Shown: piece by piece, positions 24,368-38,046 of the stretch
How positions within the stretch are numbered: position 1 is the first letter of the stretch
Layout: every line of letters begins with the position of its first letter
Assembly (NCBI RefSeq): GCF_000330505.1
Contig: NW_004443593.1
Span: 35,566 to 99,565 of the forward strand
Length of the DNA: 64,000 nucleotides
Direction of reading: 5' to 3'
DNA from: Entamoeba invadens IP1
Lineage: Eukaryota; Evosea; Mastigamoebida; Endamoebidae
Translations under genes and position numbers: made by a program
The notes under the pieces: generated by a model
Database searches by the model: none
Told to the model about the DNA's origin: nothing
Seen by the model: only the letters and a program-made list of their open reading frames with translations

Positions 24368-27311
24368 TTAACATTCTGTTTTGGGTTTCCCAAAATGTAC
24401 AATTTGTTTGGCGTCGTACCTCTGTTCAGTTGTTTTTCCAGTCATTCCTGGTTTGCTAACACGGCTCAGTTGTGAAAATGAACGTTCAACTGAACAACTG
24501 GTTGCTGCAATAACGTGTAGTTCTTCGACGATAATTTTAAGTTCTGGGAACATGTCCCTTGTTTTCTTATCCATCAGATTTAGAACATTGGCTAATGTCA
24601 AATATACAACTGGGCATTTCCTTGTGAATGAAGATAAATACTCCTTTTTCCAAATTCGAAAACATTGCCTTTGAATAAGTATATCAATTGTGTATGGCAC
24701 TCCACACACAATCTCATCAGTCGCTGTATCATTTTCCATGTTTTTACGTGTTTTCAAAAAATGTCCACGAGAATTTACGAATTGACTGATTATGTTTTTG
24801 TTGTGTTTTGTTGTTTTTATTTCTGGTACCACATATGATTGTTCTCTTTGTTTTTTCAAAATTGGGGCTATCAGTTCTGGGTTTTCTTTTATAAATGACC
24901 TCATTTTTCGTGTTTCACTTTTCGAAAAACATTTTCGTTTTCTCAGTAATTCATTTGGTATGAAGTAAGTGTTTGTTTTTCGAATTAACGCAGGTTCGTT
25001 CAAACGGATCTTTTCATCAAAGTTTGATATTGTCCCAATGACAAACAATTCTTCTCTAACTGGATTTCTGGGAGTCATTTGTAACTGTGTGGACTTTTGG
25101 AATGGGTTAGCGAAACGAAATTGCAGAGCTTGGAGGAGACGCTCTACTAAACTGATACACACCAATTTAAGGTCTTTGATGTCGGCAGAGTTGTCAATTT
25201 CTCTGATAAAAGGAAGCTTCTCAAAATAACAATTTCCGTCGTTTTTTAGTTGTTCGAGCACACCAAAAAGATATTTAATGTATCTAACCACACGTTCATA
25301 AGCAACCAGAAAAACAACGTCAATTCCCTGTAACCAGTCAACAATAGTGCGCATTTCCGCGACTATCATTTCAACAAAGAATAAAGCTCCAACAAACAAC
25401 TTGTTGTTCAAAGAAGCATCTCCGAAAATAAATGATCTGTCATCGCCTGTTGTTTGGGTTTGTTCAAATGTGAAATTTTCTTTATTCAAAAACAATTTAT
25501 AAACATCAAAATGTTCAAATATGACAGCAAGAAGTGATTCTTGAAATACCCAACGTGTAGTACACAAGCTGTCGATCTGAAGAGTGGAAGTTTTAATATT
25601 GTTTTGATGTCTGAAATTACGCCAGAGACCTCTCCATTTTTCAGTGGAAATTTCTTTTAAAAAATTGTTGATTGTTGACCCTTCTGTAGTTTCAAACATT
25701 TTAGACAACGCAGTGTTCAAGCGATGGCAAATACAAAAGTTTATACAAAACTTGTGTCGATAAGTACGTGGTACACACACTTTTAAATTCCGAAAAAGTG
25801 ATTTCATGTTGTTGGCCGAGTCACCTGTTATACCCGAACAGTTACTCCAAGAAAGGTTGTTGCGTTTGATACACTTTCGAATCCATTGTTTCCAACTGTT
25901 TGAGTCTGTTTTACCAAAATAATCCCCAATTTTAATTTTAATTTCTTTTACAGAGAAATTTTCTTTAACGAATCTACAAAACAACGAAAAATGTTCTTTG
26001 CTTTTTGTTTTAGAACTATCAACTATCAAATGGTATTTTTGTCCAGTCGACCCCAACTCCGATATCTCACTTTTTGCAACTTTATGGATAAACATCATTT
26101 TTCGTTGAATTGTACGTGCACTAACCGAATATTCGAAAGTGACCCCTCCAACACACAAAGATATAACACGTGTAAGTTCAATAATCCTTTCAATCTCTGA
26201 TGTAGACAATGAAAGAGCGCCAAAATATAATGCAAAGAGAATAATAATATATTTTCTTTTTTCTTTGTTGACTTTTTCAGAATCATTACCAACCTTACCG
26301 ATGACTTTTTTGTAATTTCAATTTCAAATTTCTTTGCGTGATCATTTTCATTTATTTTGTAATTATCAAAAACATTTTTCATAAACAAAACACGTTCAAT
26401 CTCTTCTTTGCTGTGTTTTTCTTTTAACTCACTTTCAAAAAATATCATCCGAACTAAGATCATCTAATTTTAAAATATCAGACTCGACACTTTTTTCGGT
26501 TGTCACGTTTGAATTGTCATTATCTTCGCTTTCTATGTATGTTGTAAATGATGAAAAAGAGTCTTTAGTATTATGAAATAATACATTTTCATTTGAAGTG
26601 AACGACGAAGAACAATCTTCTTCGGTATTTTCTGACATGTTGTTATTCGGTTTATTTATTTGGTTAGTTTGTATATCAGCAACTGGTGTATTTGAAATTT
26701 CACAAACCATTTGACGACTTTCATTTATTTGTACACTTGTCGTTTCAATGTGTTCATGATCCATGTCTTCTGAAATGTCTTCTTGGTCAGATGTATGAGG
26801 CATTTCTTCTATTATAATTTCATTAACCCCTCTTGGTTTTATATGTGGAAATTGTGTTGTTATTTGATTGACAAGTCCAATGCGTACATTTTCTATGAGC
26901 TGTTCTGGAATACCTCCATTAATTATGACATTTTCAAGTGTTTGACTTGAGACCATATTGTACTTTTTTTAAATTAATCTTATCGATTGTTATTATGTCG
27001 GATAACCTTTTAGCCATTATGATGTTAAGTTTTGAAATGTTGTTGAATGCAAAACTTAATAAATATTGGTTTTGTAAAACTGCTGACTCGTGTTGTTTTT
27101 CTAAATGGAAGAGATGGTGATTTAAATACACTTTTCCTGCTTCAAAAAACTTATTGCAAAAAATACAGTAGTTTAAATGTTTTGTTGCTTTTGGTTGAGT
27201 GTTTGGAAAGTCCGGTTTAAGAATTAAACAATTACAAAATGATTGTGATCTTTTGGTTTTTAAACAGGTCTTGTACTTTGGCATGTTAAATAACAACATT
27301 TTCAGATTCAA
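24368..27311 (-). pseudogene. hAT-type transposase pseudogene
   Basis: The main frame (26209-24368, 613 aa) is a hAT transposase core ending in the dimerisation motif (MFPELKIIVEELHVIAATSC, then SVERSFSQL). RNaseH-like elements lie upstream (YHLIVDSSKTKSKEHF, CSGITGDSANNM, CHRLNTALS). Continuing upstream in other frames are a linker (26463-26300), an acidic Ser/Asn-rich region (26956-26435) and a BED-like zinc finger (27311-26934; CIFC, then HHLFHLEKQH). Joining them needs frameshifts near 26945, 26450 and 26305. The order of zinc finger, acidic linker and core matches one ancestral gene. Terminal repeats and 8-bp duplications were not identified. Confidence 0.85.
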
Positions 27312-27593
27312 AAATACAATAATAATAGTTTGATCATTTTTTGATATAATTAATTACGAAAGTATTATTTAATTTTATTTTTTTCGACAAACAAAATATA
27401 TAAAATATTTGTAGTTTTTTCCTTTTAAAACGGAGACTTTTAATGTACATTAGTTAGTTTTATTCAAAAAACTATATTTTATCATTCTATTTATTTCAAT
27501 TTATAATTCATTTACTCAGATAATACAAACTATTGTTCAATTAATTAAATTAATACAATTTGTTTTTGTTAACTAAATTAATTTTTATTTTAT

Positions 27594-27799
27594 AGTCAGT
27601 CTGAAAACGTTGTCCGCTCTCCAACGTTGTCCAGGCATTTTTGGACCATCAAAACTGGAATATTTCAGGAAACGATTCAAAACACTCCCAAAACATTGTT
27701 TCATAATTTTTACGGGATTTGATCGTTCTTTCCTAATTCCCAAATTTTTAAAGTTATTTTGTGTTTTTTTGTCAAATGGACAACGTTTTTAGACAGACT
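27594..27799. mobile_element. 206-bp inverted-repeat element (MITE family with 41121-41348)
   Basis: The left end AGTCAGTCTGAAAACGTTGT is the inverted near-copy of the right end (reverse complement AGTCTGTCTAAAAACGTTGT). An internal CCAACGTTGTCC is identical to one near the left end of the element at 41121-41348. The short open frame across it (27610-27792) is part of the repeat, not a gene. Confidence 0.65.
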
Positions 27800-28407
27800 T
27801 TAATTAAAAAATAACAAGATTACAATTGAAACCAAAAATTATATAAACAGAATATCAAATATCGAATACAGTGTTTTTAACTCTCGATAATGTACAACAT
27901 CAAATACAATTGTATATAACTTTGTGATTTTTAGTATCTTAATTGTATCCTAAGTGTTATGTGTTTGTACGACGTTTTTGAAGATGTTTAAGGCATTTCT
28001 GTGTCTTTTCAATTACTTATTATTATTAAAGTTTATAAAGTCACTGATATAGTTTTTTAATAAAAAGCAATATAAACATACACTATAATCATTTCACTGT
28101 TAAAATAATGGTTAAACCAATGTTGTATCACTTTAAATATTTAAAATATTTGGCTAATATTTGGTATCGATTTAATGCTAAGTAATAGGAATCGTACGTA
28201 ATAATAACCCAAATTAAATATGAAGATTCGTCTTTTTTTGTTGATTTAATTAACAATTATCAAAAAAAAGAATTTTGTCGATTCAAAGATCGTTTTTTAG
28301 TTTGGCAAATTTGTTGTTCAGACGATTCTAAATTACCACTTTTTAATTGGTTATTTTTTAGCAAAAAAATGAACTAATAATTCATTTAAAAAAACAAAAG
28401 GAAACTT
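27800..28407. other. A+T-rich intergenic stretch
   Basis: No gene or repeat identified. Confidence 0.5.
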
Positions 28408-29270
28408 AAACGTCCGTTATAAAGCAAATCCCAACTTTATATTTTTATATTTGTTAAGAGTACAATTCGAAATAAATCAATCTATTTGTGTTAGATTTTG
28501 CAAATATTAAAACTACGATTTAATTAGTTTAATATTATTTAATTTTAAAATACAACAGACACTTCCCGATTCAAATTTATATTTTTGGTGTTATTAACTT
28601 TTTATTTTTTTTGTTGAGTATTATAAAATTATTATGATATATTATAATTTATTAATTGAATGATTTCATTTAATTTTTAGATGTCTAAAATGATTACAAG
28701 ATCAAACAAATTGTTTGTTTTCATGTTTTGGAAAGCGATTAGTTGTTTAAAATGAACATTTTTTACACAATAAAATATATTTTATGGTACCGTTTTTATT
28801 AAACCTAATATACCCAAAATTTTGCAAATAAATAAAGCATGTTAAATATTTTTATTTTAAAAAAACTATTTCTGGAAACATCGGGTTTTTTGTTGTTAAT
28901 TAATCAAACACATTGAACTCAAAAGGATTATTAGTTTTTTTTAATTTCATAACACTTACAATATTATCAATAAATTAATGTAAAACTATATAAATATATA
29001 TATTATTGGCTTTGTATTAGGCTTTGTAATTTTTAATAAAATTAATGATTTATTATTTATTAATAATGATAAACTAATAAATAATTGAAATTTATAATAT
29101 ATAATGATTATCAACTTAAACGTGACCCAGACACGTTTAAGTTGTCTATTTCAAACATTTTTTTATATCGAGAAGTGTCGAAAAGGAATAGATGGTGTTG
29201 TGTTTTCATTTATTTTAATTTTTAATTGATTTTTTTCAAAATGTTTTTTTAGTGATTATAACGGACGTTT
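28408..29270. repeat. Possible non-autonomous element with 15-bp inverted ends
   Basis: AAACGTCCGTTATAA at 28408-28422 is repeated exactly in inverted orientation at 29256-29270. The ends are richer in G+C than the surroundings. The interior, about 830 bp, is A+T-rich, non-coding and contains a strong hairpin (29112-29144). The pairing could be chance, but 15 exact bases with CpG in this composition is unlikely. Confidence 0.45.
29112..29144. repeat. Perfect hairpin, 13-bp stem
   Basis: CAACTTAAACGTG, a 7-base spacer (ACCCAGA), then CACGTTTAAGTTG. It lies inside the inverted-end element and has no neighbouring gene. Confidence 0.8.
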
Positions 29271-29859
29271 TGTTTTTTATTAAAATTAATTATCCCAATT
29301 TTGTACCTATTTTTTCTATAAAATTATTCATTAAATTTCTTTGTTTTTTTTGAAATTTCTTGTGTTTAAAAACTATAAAATAATCATTATTTTTACTAGT
29401 CCATTATTTAAACTATTTGAATGTTGTGATTTCTTGTTTAAAAATCCAAAAATAACAAAAACAATGAAAAAACAACTTGAAAAGTCATGTTTTGGTAATC
29501 GAATGTGCTTTTTTGTCCACCGTCTTAATAATTAAGAGGAAAAAAAGAGTTTTTGTCTAAGTATGATTCGATATAAGGGAAAATGAGGAATTATATAATT
29601 AACAAAGAATACCTCGGTTTGTTTTTTGTCACAAAAATAATTTTTTGATTATTATTTTTTTAACCAAAATAAACACCTGGCCTATGTCTTGAAAACAATT
29701 GGCAATTATTTTTATCTTAAATAAATAATAAATTTTATAATAAATCAAAAAACAAAGACAAATATATTAACACAATTAACATAATAAATAAAACTTTTGT
29801 ATCTAACTTTGTTTCGACTTAAATAACTTAAAATAATTCTGTTAAATCATTAAGTTTTA
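29271..29859. other. A+T-rich intergenic stretch
   Basis: No gene seen. A 64-codon frame at 29341-29535 is Phe/Lys-rich low complexity. Confidence 0.5.
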
Positions 29860-30300
29860 ATGCAATCCAAATGTGTTAAAACAAGAACATCATTGATGTT
29901 ACGAGACAAAATAAAAATTATTGAATTAATTGATCCTTATCAAAATTCACAAAAAGTAATCGAAGTTGTCAGACAACAACTGAAAATAGTAATTTCTCCA
30001 AAGCAAGTTTATCATTTGCGTTCAATTTCTAAAGAAACATTGATAAACTTTCCATCCTCGTATAAACGAATAAGAAAACCACAGAACCTGGAACTTGAGG
30101 AAGCAATGATCAATTTGTTTCATGAAGTTAGTAGAGCGGGAATACCAAGTGATTATTATATATTGTCAAGGAAAGTATACTTTTTGAAAGAATGCAAATA
30201 CATTCATTGTATTATTTTTCAAAATAAAATTTACTTGTTTATCTATTTTTATTATAATTATAATATTTTGTTTATTTTAATTAAAAATGTTTTATTGTAA
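29860..30300 (+). pseudogene. CENP-B/pogo-type DNA-binding N-terminus, truncated transposase
   Basis: Residues 10-110 resemble the paired helix-turn-helix region of pogo/Tigger transposases and CENP-B: a first unit (LRDKIKIIELIDPYQNSQKV to KQVYHLRSI) and a second (ELEEAMINLFHEVSRAGIPS, then LSRKVYFLKEC). After about residue 115 the translation becomes hydrophobic A+T-rich filler, and no DDE catalytic domain follows. It is best read as the N-terminal stump of a pogo-type transposase. A small domesticated DNA-binding protein is possible but has no support. Confidence 0.55.
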
Positions 30301-31051
30301 ATATAATAAAACATGGTTTTTATATTATTTTAATTGACTTTTTAACTTAGTGACAAATTAATTTAATTATTACCATTTTTGGGTTTTTAAATTGAAATAA
30401 CCAACAAAAAGCAAACACATAAATTACTATAATAAGAAAAAAAAACAAAAATCGGGCAACCTATAACTTTTGCAAAAAAACTAATATTTTGGGTAGTAAT
30501 ATTTTTGTTGTTGAAAAGATGTATTAAACACAATGGTTTTATAATGATTAATTTTTATGTGTTTTTATCATAAAACGGTAATATATTAATACTTTTAATT
30601 TGATACATTTTTATGTAATAAAAGAAAGTATAAAACTAAAATTTTATTTTGTAAAAAAAATATGTCAATAAAATAAATATTTTAATAATAAAAAAACAAT
30701 TCTTAATAGTTTTTGAACTTCGGTGCCTCGTATTTCCCTTTTCTTGAAAATATTTTTTTGCCAAAAAAATAAAAAAATGTCTAACTCTGATATAAGCAAA
30801 GTTATACAAAAACAAACCAATATCAATTCTAAATTACAATATTTAATAAATTTTAGTTAAATGTTTTTGATAAAACTTTACATATGTTACAAAACATTTA
30901 TATTATTATTATAATTAAATTTCATAAAAATATAGTAACAAATGCATATTTTGTATTTATAGTTATCAAAACATTTTTTCAAAATCTGGTCAACATCACA
31001 TATATTTATCCACAAATGATAATTCCTAAAAACACAATCTTGAAATAAAAT
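30301..31051. other. A+T-rich intergenic stretch upstream of the second TMK
   Basis: No gene or repeat seen; presumably includes the TMK promoter. Confidence 0.55.
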
Positions 31052-34000
31052 ATGACTTACCAAATTATTATAGTGTTTTTGCTCTTCATTTTTACGGCAT
31101 GTTTGAGTTTAAAATGGTGCGGCAACTGAAGTCAAGTGGAGTGTGTTGACGATAACTACTTTTGTGATGATCTTTCATACAACAATTATTTACTTCTCAA
31201 AAACCAAAATAAAAAATACAAAACAATTTATTGCAATAAAGATGCAGTTTTATATGTCGAAATTCCAACTGGAAATTTTACTTATTTAATATTTTCAAAT
31301 GAACAATTTACTTACGATTTTCCTTCAACAACACAACAAAATAAAGGTCTCATGAAATCTGCTTGTAACGTAGCCAATTGTTTCACTTGTAGTTCATGGA
31401 ACGATAATAATTGCCAAATTTGTAATATTAATTATTATATGATAAGTGGTGATTGTTATTCGTGTGAAGGATGCAATAATACAAATTGTGGAACTTCCAC
31501 AACAAGTAATAACATATGTACAGGTTGTAGAGATGGATATGTATTTAACAATTCCGTGTGCATAAAATGCTACGATAAATGTAAAACGTGCAACCCCAGC
31601 AACACAAATTACTGCACTTCGTGTTATTATGGTCAAGGTGTAACAAACTTCAATTGTACCTATTGTTTTGGATGTGCAAATCATTGCATTGATGGGTATA
31701 AATGCGCATCGTGTGATGGTAATCAATATATTGATTCAGATGGGTTCTGTACAAACAATTGTGACGTGTCTTGTAATGGCTGTACTGGTAGTGGAGCAAA
31801 CAATTGTGTAAACTGTGCCGATAATTACTACAAATTAAGTGGCTTTTGTATGAAGTGTGGATCTCCGGATGTGTGTACGACTTGTTCAAATTCTGTGTGT
31901 ACAAGTTGTCAGAGTGGATATTACCTATCAAATGGTGTTTGTAATATTTGTATTAACAACTGTGCGACGTGCACAACTTCATCATATTGCTTGACGTGTT
32001 TAAGTAATTATTATCTCGATACGAATCACAATTGTCGATATTGTGGTAATCAATGCACCAAATGTGTTCAAACCCAAGGGTGCACAACTTGCAATAGCGG
32101 GTATTATCCATACAATCACGTTTGTGCAGTATGTCCAGCGAACTGCAACTTAACATATTGCACGACAACGTCTGGGTGTACAAAATGTAATAGCGGGTAT
32201 TATTTATCCAATGGAATTTGTAATTATTGTGGAACTAATTGTGATTTCTCAACATGTGCAAATAATGTTGGGTGTACACGGTGTATAAACAATTTGTTTT
32301 ATTTGGACGGTAATAGAAACTGTCAAAGTTGCATTTCACCGTGTTCGACTTGTTCAAATGCAACTGTTTGCAATACTTGTATTACAGATCAATATTATCT
32401 GAATTCAAACAACGCATGCACTCAATGTGTAAGCCCGTGTCAGAGATGTTCTTCACAAACTGATTGTAAAAGTTGTATTAACATGAGTTATTGGCTTGAC
32501 ACATCAACAAATAAATGTAAACATTGTTCATCGCCATGTGACACGTGCACTGGACCAAACAATGGTACTTGTATTACATGTGTTGATCATCATTATTTTG
32601 ATGCAACATCAAAATCTTGCACATATTGCGGAGATGGCTGTATTGCGGGTTGTGATCATACGACAAAATGCACAAAATGTCAATTGGGGACTTATTTAGA
32701 TGGCGGTATATGCTACAATTGTAGTACAATCAAAAACTGTAACACCTGTGAAATGGATAAAAAATATTGTACCAGGTGTGAACCAGGATTTGAATTGTTC
32801 AATGGGACTTGTTTGTGTCGCAGTGGGACATATCAAAATTCAACAGAGGGAACATGTCAAATGTGTTACTTGGGACAACAAAATTGCCACTTGTGTTCAA
32901 CTACAAATGATTATAAGGCTCATTGCACTGGTTGTTATGCACCTTATCTTTTGGAAACAAATTTAGGAACTTGTTTAAAATGTTCAACTTATACATATTA
33001 CGATAATAACACCAAAAGTTGTCAAACCAATGGTATCAATTGTGTCGAAAATGCAAAGCAAAATGTTTGTGTTGCATGCAACAATAATACAAGTTTTTTG
33101 AAAGACGACAAATGTGTTGCAATCACCAACAATTGCACAACCAACACTCGTTCAAATTGTGAGGTGTGCGATTTTGGCATTTCAATTGGTACTTCATGTT
33201 TTATACAAAAAGAGCATTGCAAATACAACATACAACTCAATGAAAAACAAGAGAGGTGTTTACAATGTAAAGATAACCACATTCTCAACACAGACAACAC
33301 TTGTACTTCAAATGAAAACAATGAGATTATACGAAACAACTTCACTTTTATATGTAAAAATGGATATTTCAAAAATCAAACGAATGGCTGTGAAAGCTGT
33401 TCGACACACAACGCCAAGATTTGTTCTTTAAATTTGACAGATAATTTCAGTGTGTTTTCGTGTCAAAGTGGATATGTGATAAACATTGAAAACAACACGT
33501 GTACAAGTGACACTAATTGTAACACAATTGATGGAAGTGACTGCATTGCATGTGACAAATCCAAGATTTTCAAACGAACAAAGAACAGATGTGTTGATTG
33601 CAACGACAATAATTCACACACAAATTGTGAAGTATTTACAGACACGTGTGAATGCATTCAATGCACAAATGATACACTTTTAGTCAATGGAATTTGTGTG
33701 TTAAAAAGTGCGGTGAATTGCCACAAGACAAATGGGTGCATGTGCATACAATGCAATGGTAAATACACACGAAACAACCAAGATGACCATTGTGTATCAT
33801 CAGAACAATTTGTGAGATACTCAATGCACACTGTTGTCAACAGCACTCAAAGTACTGTTTTTGAGTGTGAAACAACACACTTTTTGAGTGATGGAAATTG
33901 TGAAAGTGTTATTGGTACTAACATAAAGGATCAAACAATTCAAAATTACAAACAAGATGTGGATAATACCAAATATATAATGAAAGAAATAGATGACAAC

Positions 34001-36022
34001 ACAAATTGCAGATATCAAAATGAGAAAGGGTGTCTATCATGCAACGATGGATATTATTTAGAAAACAACAAATGTGTTAAATGCGCCAACAACTGCACGA
34101 CTTGTTTTAATTCAACACTTTGTCTAACATGCAACGAATCAAATAATTGTTACTCAATAACAAGGGCGAGTGCATTGAAACCATTTTAACAATCAGTTGC
34201 CAACAACCGATGGGCAATGGTGTTGGATGTGCAATATGTAAAAATGGGTATTACTATGAGCAAAAGTTTTGTTATGAATGTGATAAATCGTGTGCAATCT
34301 GTAAAAACTCAATTTCATGTTCGTTGTGTGCAGACACCTATTTTTACTATAAAAGAGACAGTGACTTGTGTATCACTTATGACAAGTTAATGGGGTGCAA
34401 AAACAAGACGTCACATGGCTGTGATGTGTGTCAAATGGGGTATTACCTTACAGATCCGTATTGTTCCAAATGTGCAGAGAATTGTCTTTCATGCACTTCA
34501 TTAAAATCATGTGAGATATGTAATGTCACAGATTACGTCTTGAAAGATGGAATTTGCTTGTATTACACTGAAATTGAATTTTGCACTTCTGCTCACAATG
34601 GATACTGCACATCATGTAAAGGAATGAGAAAACCGTCAGATGATGGTTTGTCATGTGTGGAAGACAAATTGATCACATTGAAACGAATTGGTATACCAAT
34701 CATAGTCGTTGCAATTGTAATTATCATCATATCAACAACAACGACTTGCATTCTATTCAATGTTTATAACAACAACAACAAAAATAAAAAGAAGACCAAA
34801 AATGTGTGTGTTTTTCAAATAAAAAAATCAAACATCAAATTTGTCAAAATATCGAAAGAAATATCAACAAACAAAACAGAACTGATTTTTGAAAGTAGTA
34901 ATGAGGGTGGAGAGATACTGGTAAATGAATTTAGTCGCGAGTTGTTGTGTCTTGGTAACAACACAACACATCATATAAAAATGCAGTTGAAAATGAAAGA
35001 AGGGAATGATGTTTATAAAATCCAAGCCAATCCCCCTCTTGTGACATTGAAATCAAATTATGCTTGCGAATTTGAAATTTCTATAAAGCCAAATTTCACA
35101 TCAAAAATAGAAGACAAAATAGCGTGTGTGACTTTGAACATCACCAAAGGAACAGAAGATGTCATTGAAATACCAATCAGAGCAACAACTGTCATGTCAT
35201 ATCGTCTTGATTATCACGAATTGATAGAAGATAAGAAAATTGGTGAAGGCTCTTTTGGAATAGTTTACAAAGGCACTTTTAGAAAAAATATGGTTTGTAT
35301 CAAGAAGATGAAAGAACTGTTAATAAACCAAAAATCACAAGAAAATGAATTTGAGAAGGAAGTTTCTATGTTAGACAAATTTAGAAGTGATTACATCGTC
35401 CACTTCTATGGAGCAGTCTTTGTGCCAAATAAAGTGTGTATGGTCACCGAATTTGCAGGATTTGGAAGTTTACAAGACTTGATGAAACACAAAAAAGTGA
35501 TGAAATTGATATGAAACTTCGAGTCAAAATGATACTTGATGCATCAAAAGGAATTCAATATTTACACGACAATGGGATATTCCACAGAGACATTAAACCA
35601 GACAACATTTTAGTGTTTTTACTTGATATTAATGATAAAGTGAACTCAAATTGACTGACTTTGGTTCATCAAGAAATGTCAATTTACTGATGACAAATAT
35701 GACATTCACAAAAGGTATTGGTACTCCAGTGTATATGGCGCCTGAAGTGTTGAAAAAAGAGAAGTACAAAATTTCATCAGATATTTATTCGTTTGGAGTC
35801 ACCATGTTCGAAGTGTTTGGGTGGGAAGAATCTTACGATAAAATAAAATTCAAATTTCCTTGGAAAATCGCTGAGTTTGTTATTTCTGGAAAACGACTTC
35901 CAAAGGAAGAGTCAATAACACAAGACGAATATGTTTTGATATCACAGTGTTGGGATAGTGATATAAAAATACGGCCATCAATCGATGATGTTGTTGAAAA
36001 ACTGGAGACGTTAAATCTATAG
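31052..36022 (+). pseudogene. Transmembrane kinase (TMK) pseudogene, CXXC-rich ectodomain
   Basis: A hydrophobic signal peptide (MTYQIIIVFLLFIFTACLS) is followed after six codons by an in-frame TGA at 31127-31129. The same frame then runs into about 1,100 residues of furin-like CXXC repeats (31136-34660), a membrane helix (IGIPIIVVAIVIIII, about 34690) and a tyrosine-kinase-like domain. The kinase has a good glycine loop (GEGSFGIVYKG), the lysine in VCIKK, HRDIKPDN, LTDFGSS and YMAPE. Frameshifts near 34150, 35505 and 35650 break the ectodomain and kinase. Catalytic residues are all kept, so inactivation is recent or some breaks are sequencing errors. Unlike the TMK at 1328-6997, it has no long non-Cys N-terminal region. 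Confidence 0.88.
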
Positions 36023-36467
36023 CAAATAATTTATGTAACTTTTTTAAATACAGTCAAAAAAGTCTATTTGTCGTGAATGAGTGAATTTTGTTGAAAATTC
36101 TTTTTGGTATTGAAATTTATTTTTTGTTAAAATTTTAGTTTTTAACCCTTCCAATACCAAAAATATGATTGTTATAACACGCATACAAATAAATATAAAT
36201 TTAAATTGGTAATCTAAAAGTTATTCTAAATTAAACATTATTAAGTTTTAATTTTTTATTTTTTAGTTCTGGTTTGATGTAACATTTATAATATATAAAA
36301 AGTTTGCATTTTTTATTTTTTGGATATTATATAAATTAGAAGTCGAACATAATTGTGTCATACATATAAGTTATAACATATATTTTATAATAATGTAGAG
36401 TAATGTATATTAAAATTCTTTCTTTTAAAACGTAAAAAAAGCAGTTATGTTTTTTATATACATTAAC

Positions 36468-36567
36468 NNNNNNNNNNNNNNNNNNNNNNNNNNNNNNNNN
36501 NNNNNNNNNNNNNNNNNNNNNNNNNNNNNNNNNNNNNNNNNNNNNNNNNNNNNNNNNNNNNNNNNNN
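36468..36567. other. Assembly gap (100 N)
   Basis: A run of exactly 100 N, a conventional gap of unknown size. Open frames crossing it are meaningless. Confidence 0.99.
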
Positions 36568-37009
36568 ATTTTTTTGTATCAACTCAATTTCGAATTGTAT
36601 ATTTTATACTCACACAAATAAACATGAATGAGTTTATTTGTGTTAAACAAGAGCAAAGCATTAGAAAGAAAAATGGGGTCTAATGATGGTTTGAAATATT
36701 TGGTTGTTTTTGTATAAAAAAGTATATTGTCATTTGATTATAACGATATTGGTGTTTATATTGTCGTTATATTTGTTAATGTGACTATTTGACATTGTTT
36801 GTCATTAAGTGGATTGACGATGCAGCGTTTTTTGTTTTAATGTCGTAACACAATAAAGTGATATGAAATTTCATCCAAAAAGATTATTTTTGATCAATCT
36901 TAGTTAATTGAGTTTTCATTTGTTAATTATTTTTTGTAAAATAAAACTGACTATTGGCCAGTTTGGGTTAGAAAGGGGTTTTGGAATAAAAATAATAAAA
37001 AAATCATTT

Positions 37010-37475
37010 GGACAATTTCTTTTTTACTTATTTTTCTTCTTAAAAAAAGTTTTATGTTGTGAAAGTGTTAAATTTATTTTGTGTAATAAAAACGATTTTT
37101 TAAAACGATAGTTAATTTTTTAAATAATATATCTTATACGCATATGAATTACAACAAAAGGTTATAAAATGAGAACGCCAAACATCAGTGTGGTTGCACA
37201 ACTAATATAATAATATTTAATTGTTTGTTATAAATATTATAATTCAATAAAATATCAACTTTTTAACGATAGTTACAAAACATCAAAACATTTACAAAAA
37301 TGAAAACTAAATCAAAAAAAAATTACTTTTGGAATTTTCAAAGTATGACTTATCCCTTGTTTTTCAATATTAGAATTTTTATTAGAATTTTATTTGATAC
37401 GTTTTCTTATTTTAAAACCCTGTAATTGGAAAGACTTATAATGTAACGTTTAATATACTATACAAAAATTTTTGA
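37010..37475 (+). repeat. Dispersed repeat, copy B (inverted relative to 1-470)
   Basis: Aligns with the reverse complement of 1-470, as described for copy A. It ends about a dozen bases before the left end of the inner Tigger element, inside the outer element's left arm. Confidence 0.7.
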
Positions 37476-37595
37476 TATAAAAAAATACAGTCAAAGGCTC
37501 TAATTTGTCGGTTTCTCTATTTGTTAACTAACCAATCAAAATTAAAAACCGACAAATAGTTTTTTATTCTGTAAACTTGAACTTTTAATGAATAA

Positions 37596-38046
37596 TTAAT
37601 TAAAAAAGCTTCTAACTGTTCTTAAAACATCGAGTATATAATTATGAAAGTCATCTATTTTGTTTGAGTCAACAAAGCAAGATGAATAATACAACATTGT
37701 TTCTAATTGCACCATGAAAGACTCGGTTTCTTGATCATGAAAGTTTTCTGTTTCTGTTATTTCTTGAATATGGCAAAATGGATTGATATTTTCATACTGA
37801 GTTGAAGTAAACTCTTCGATTGTTTGAACTCTATCTTCTTCGTTCATAGGTACGCTGCAATACAAATTGAAAATGTTGATATCTAATTCATCTTTTTGTA
37901 TTGCAGCAATGCTTTGTTGCACAAACAAATTTGTGTGTTTAAAACAGTTGCATATTGTTTCTTTCGTAATTTCACTCCAAGATTTTGAAATAACTACAAT
38001 AGCTTCAACAACACTCAGTTGTTTGAATGGACACATCAGATTAGGG
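37596..38046 (-). pseudogene. Tigger transposase, C-terminal part
   Basis: From the insertion edge the frame runs MCPFKQLSVVEAIVVISKSW, then SEITKETICNCFKHTNLF, the typical C-terminal helical segment of pogo/Tigger transposases after the DDE domain. An acidic tail follows. The upstream codons of this open frame (to 38051) come from the Mutator terminal repeat. The matching N-terminal and catalytic parts are on the far side of the insert at 41777-43035, in the same orientation. Confidence 0.8.

Noticed and set aside
31394..34018. Minus-strand open frames opposite the second TMK
   Set aside because: They are shadows of Cys-rich codons on the other strand.
36447..36683. Open frame across the first N gap
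   Set aside because: Created by translating N; no evidence of a gene. The same applies to 50702-50951.
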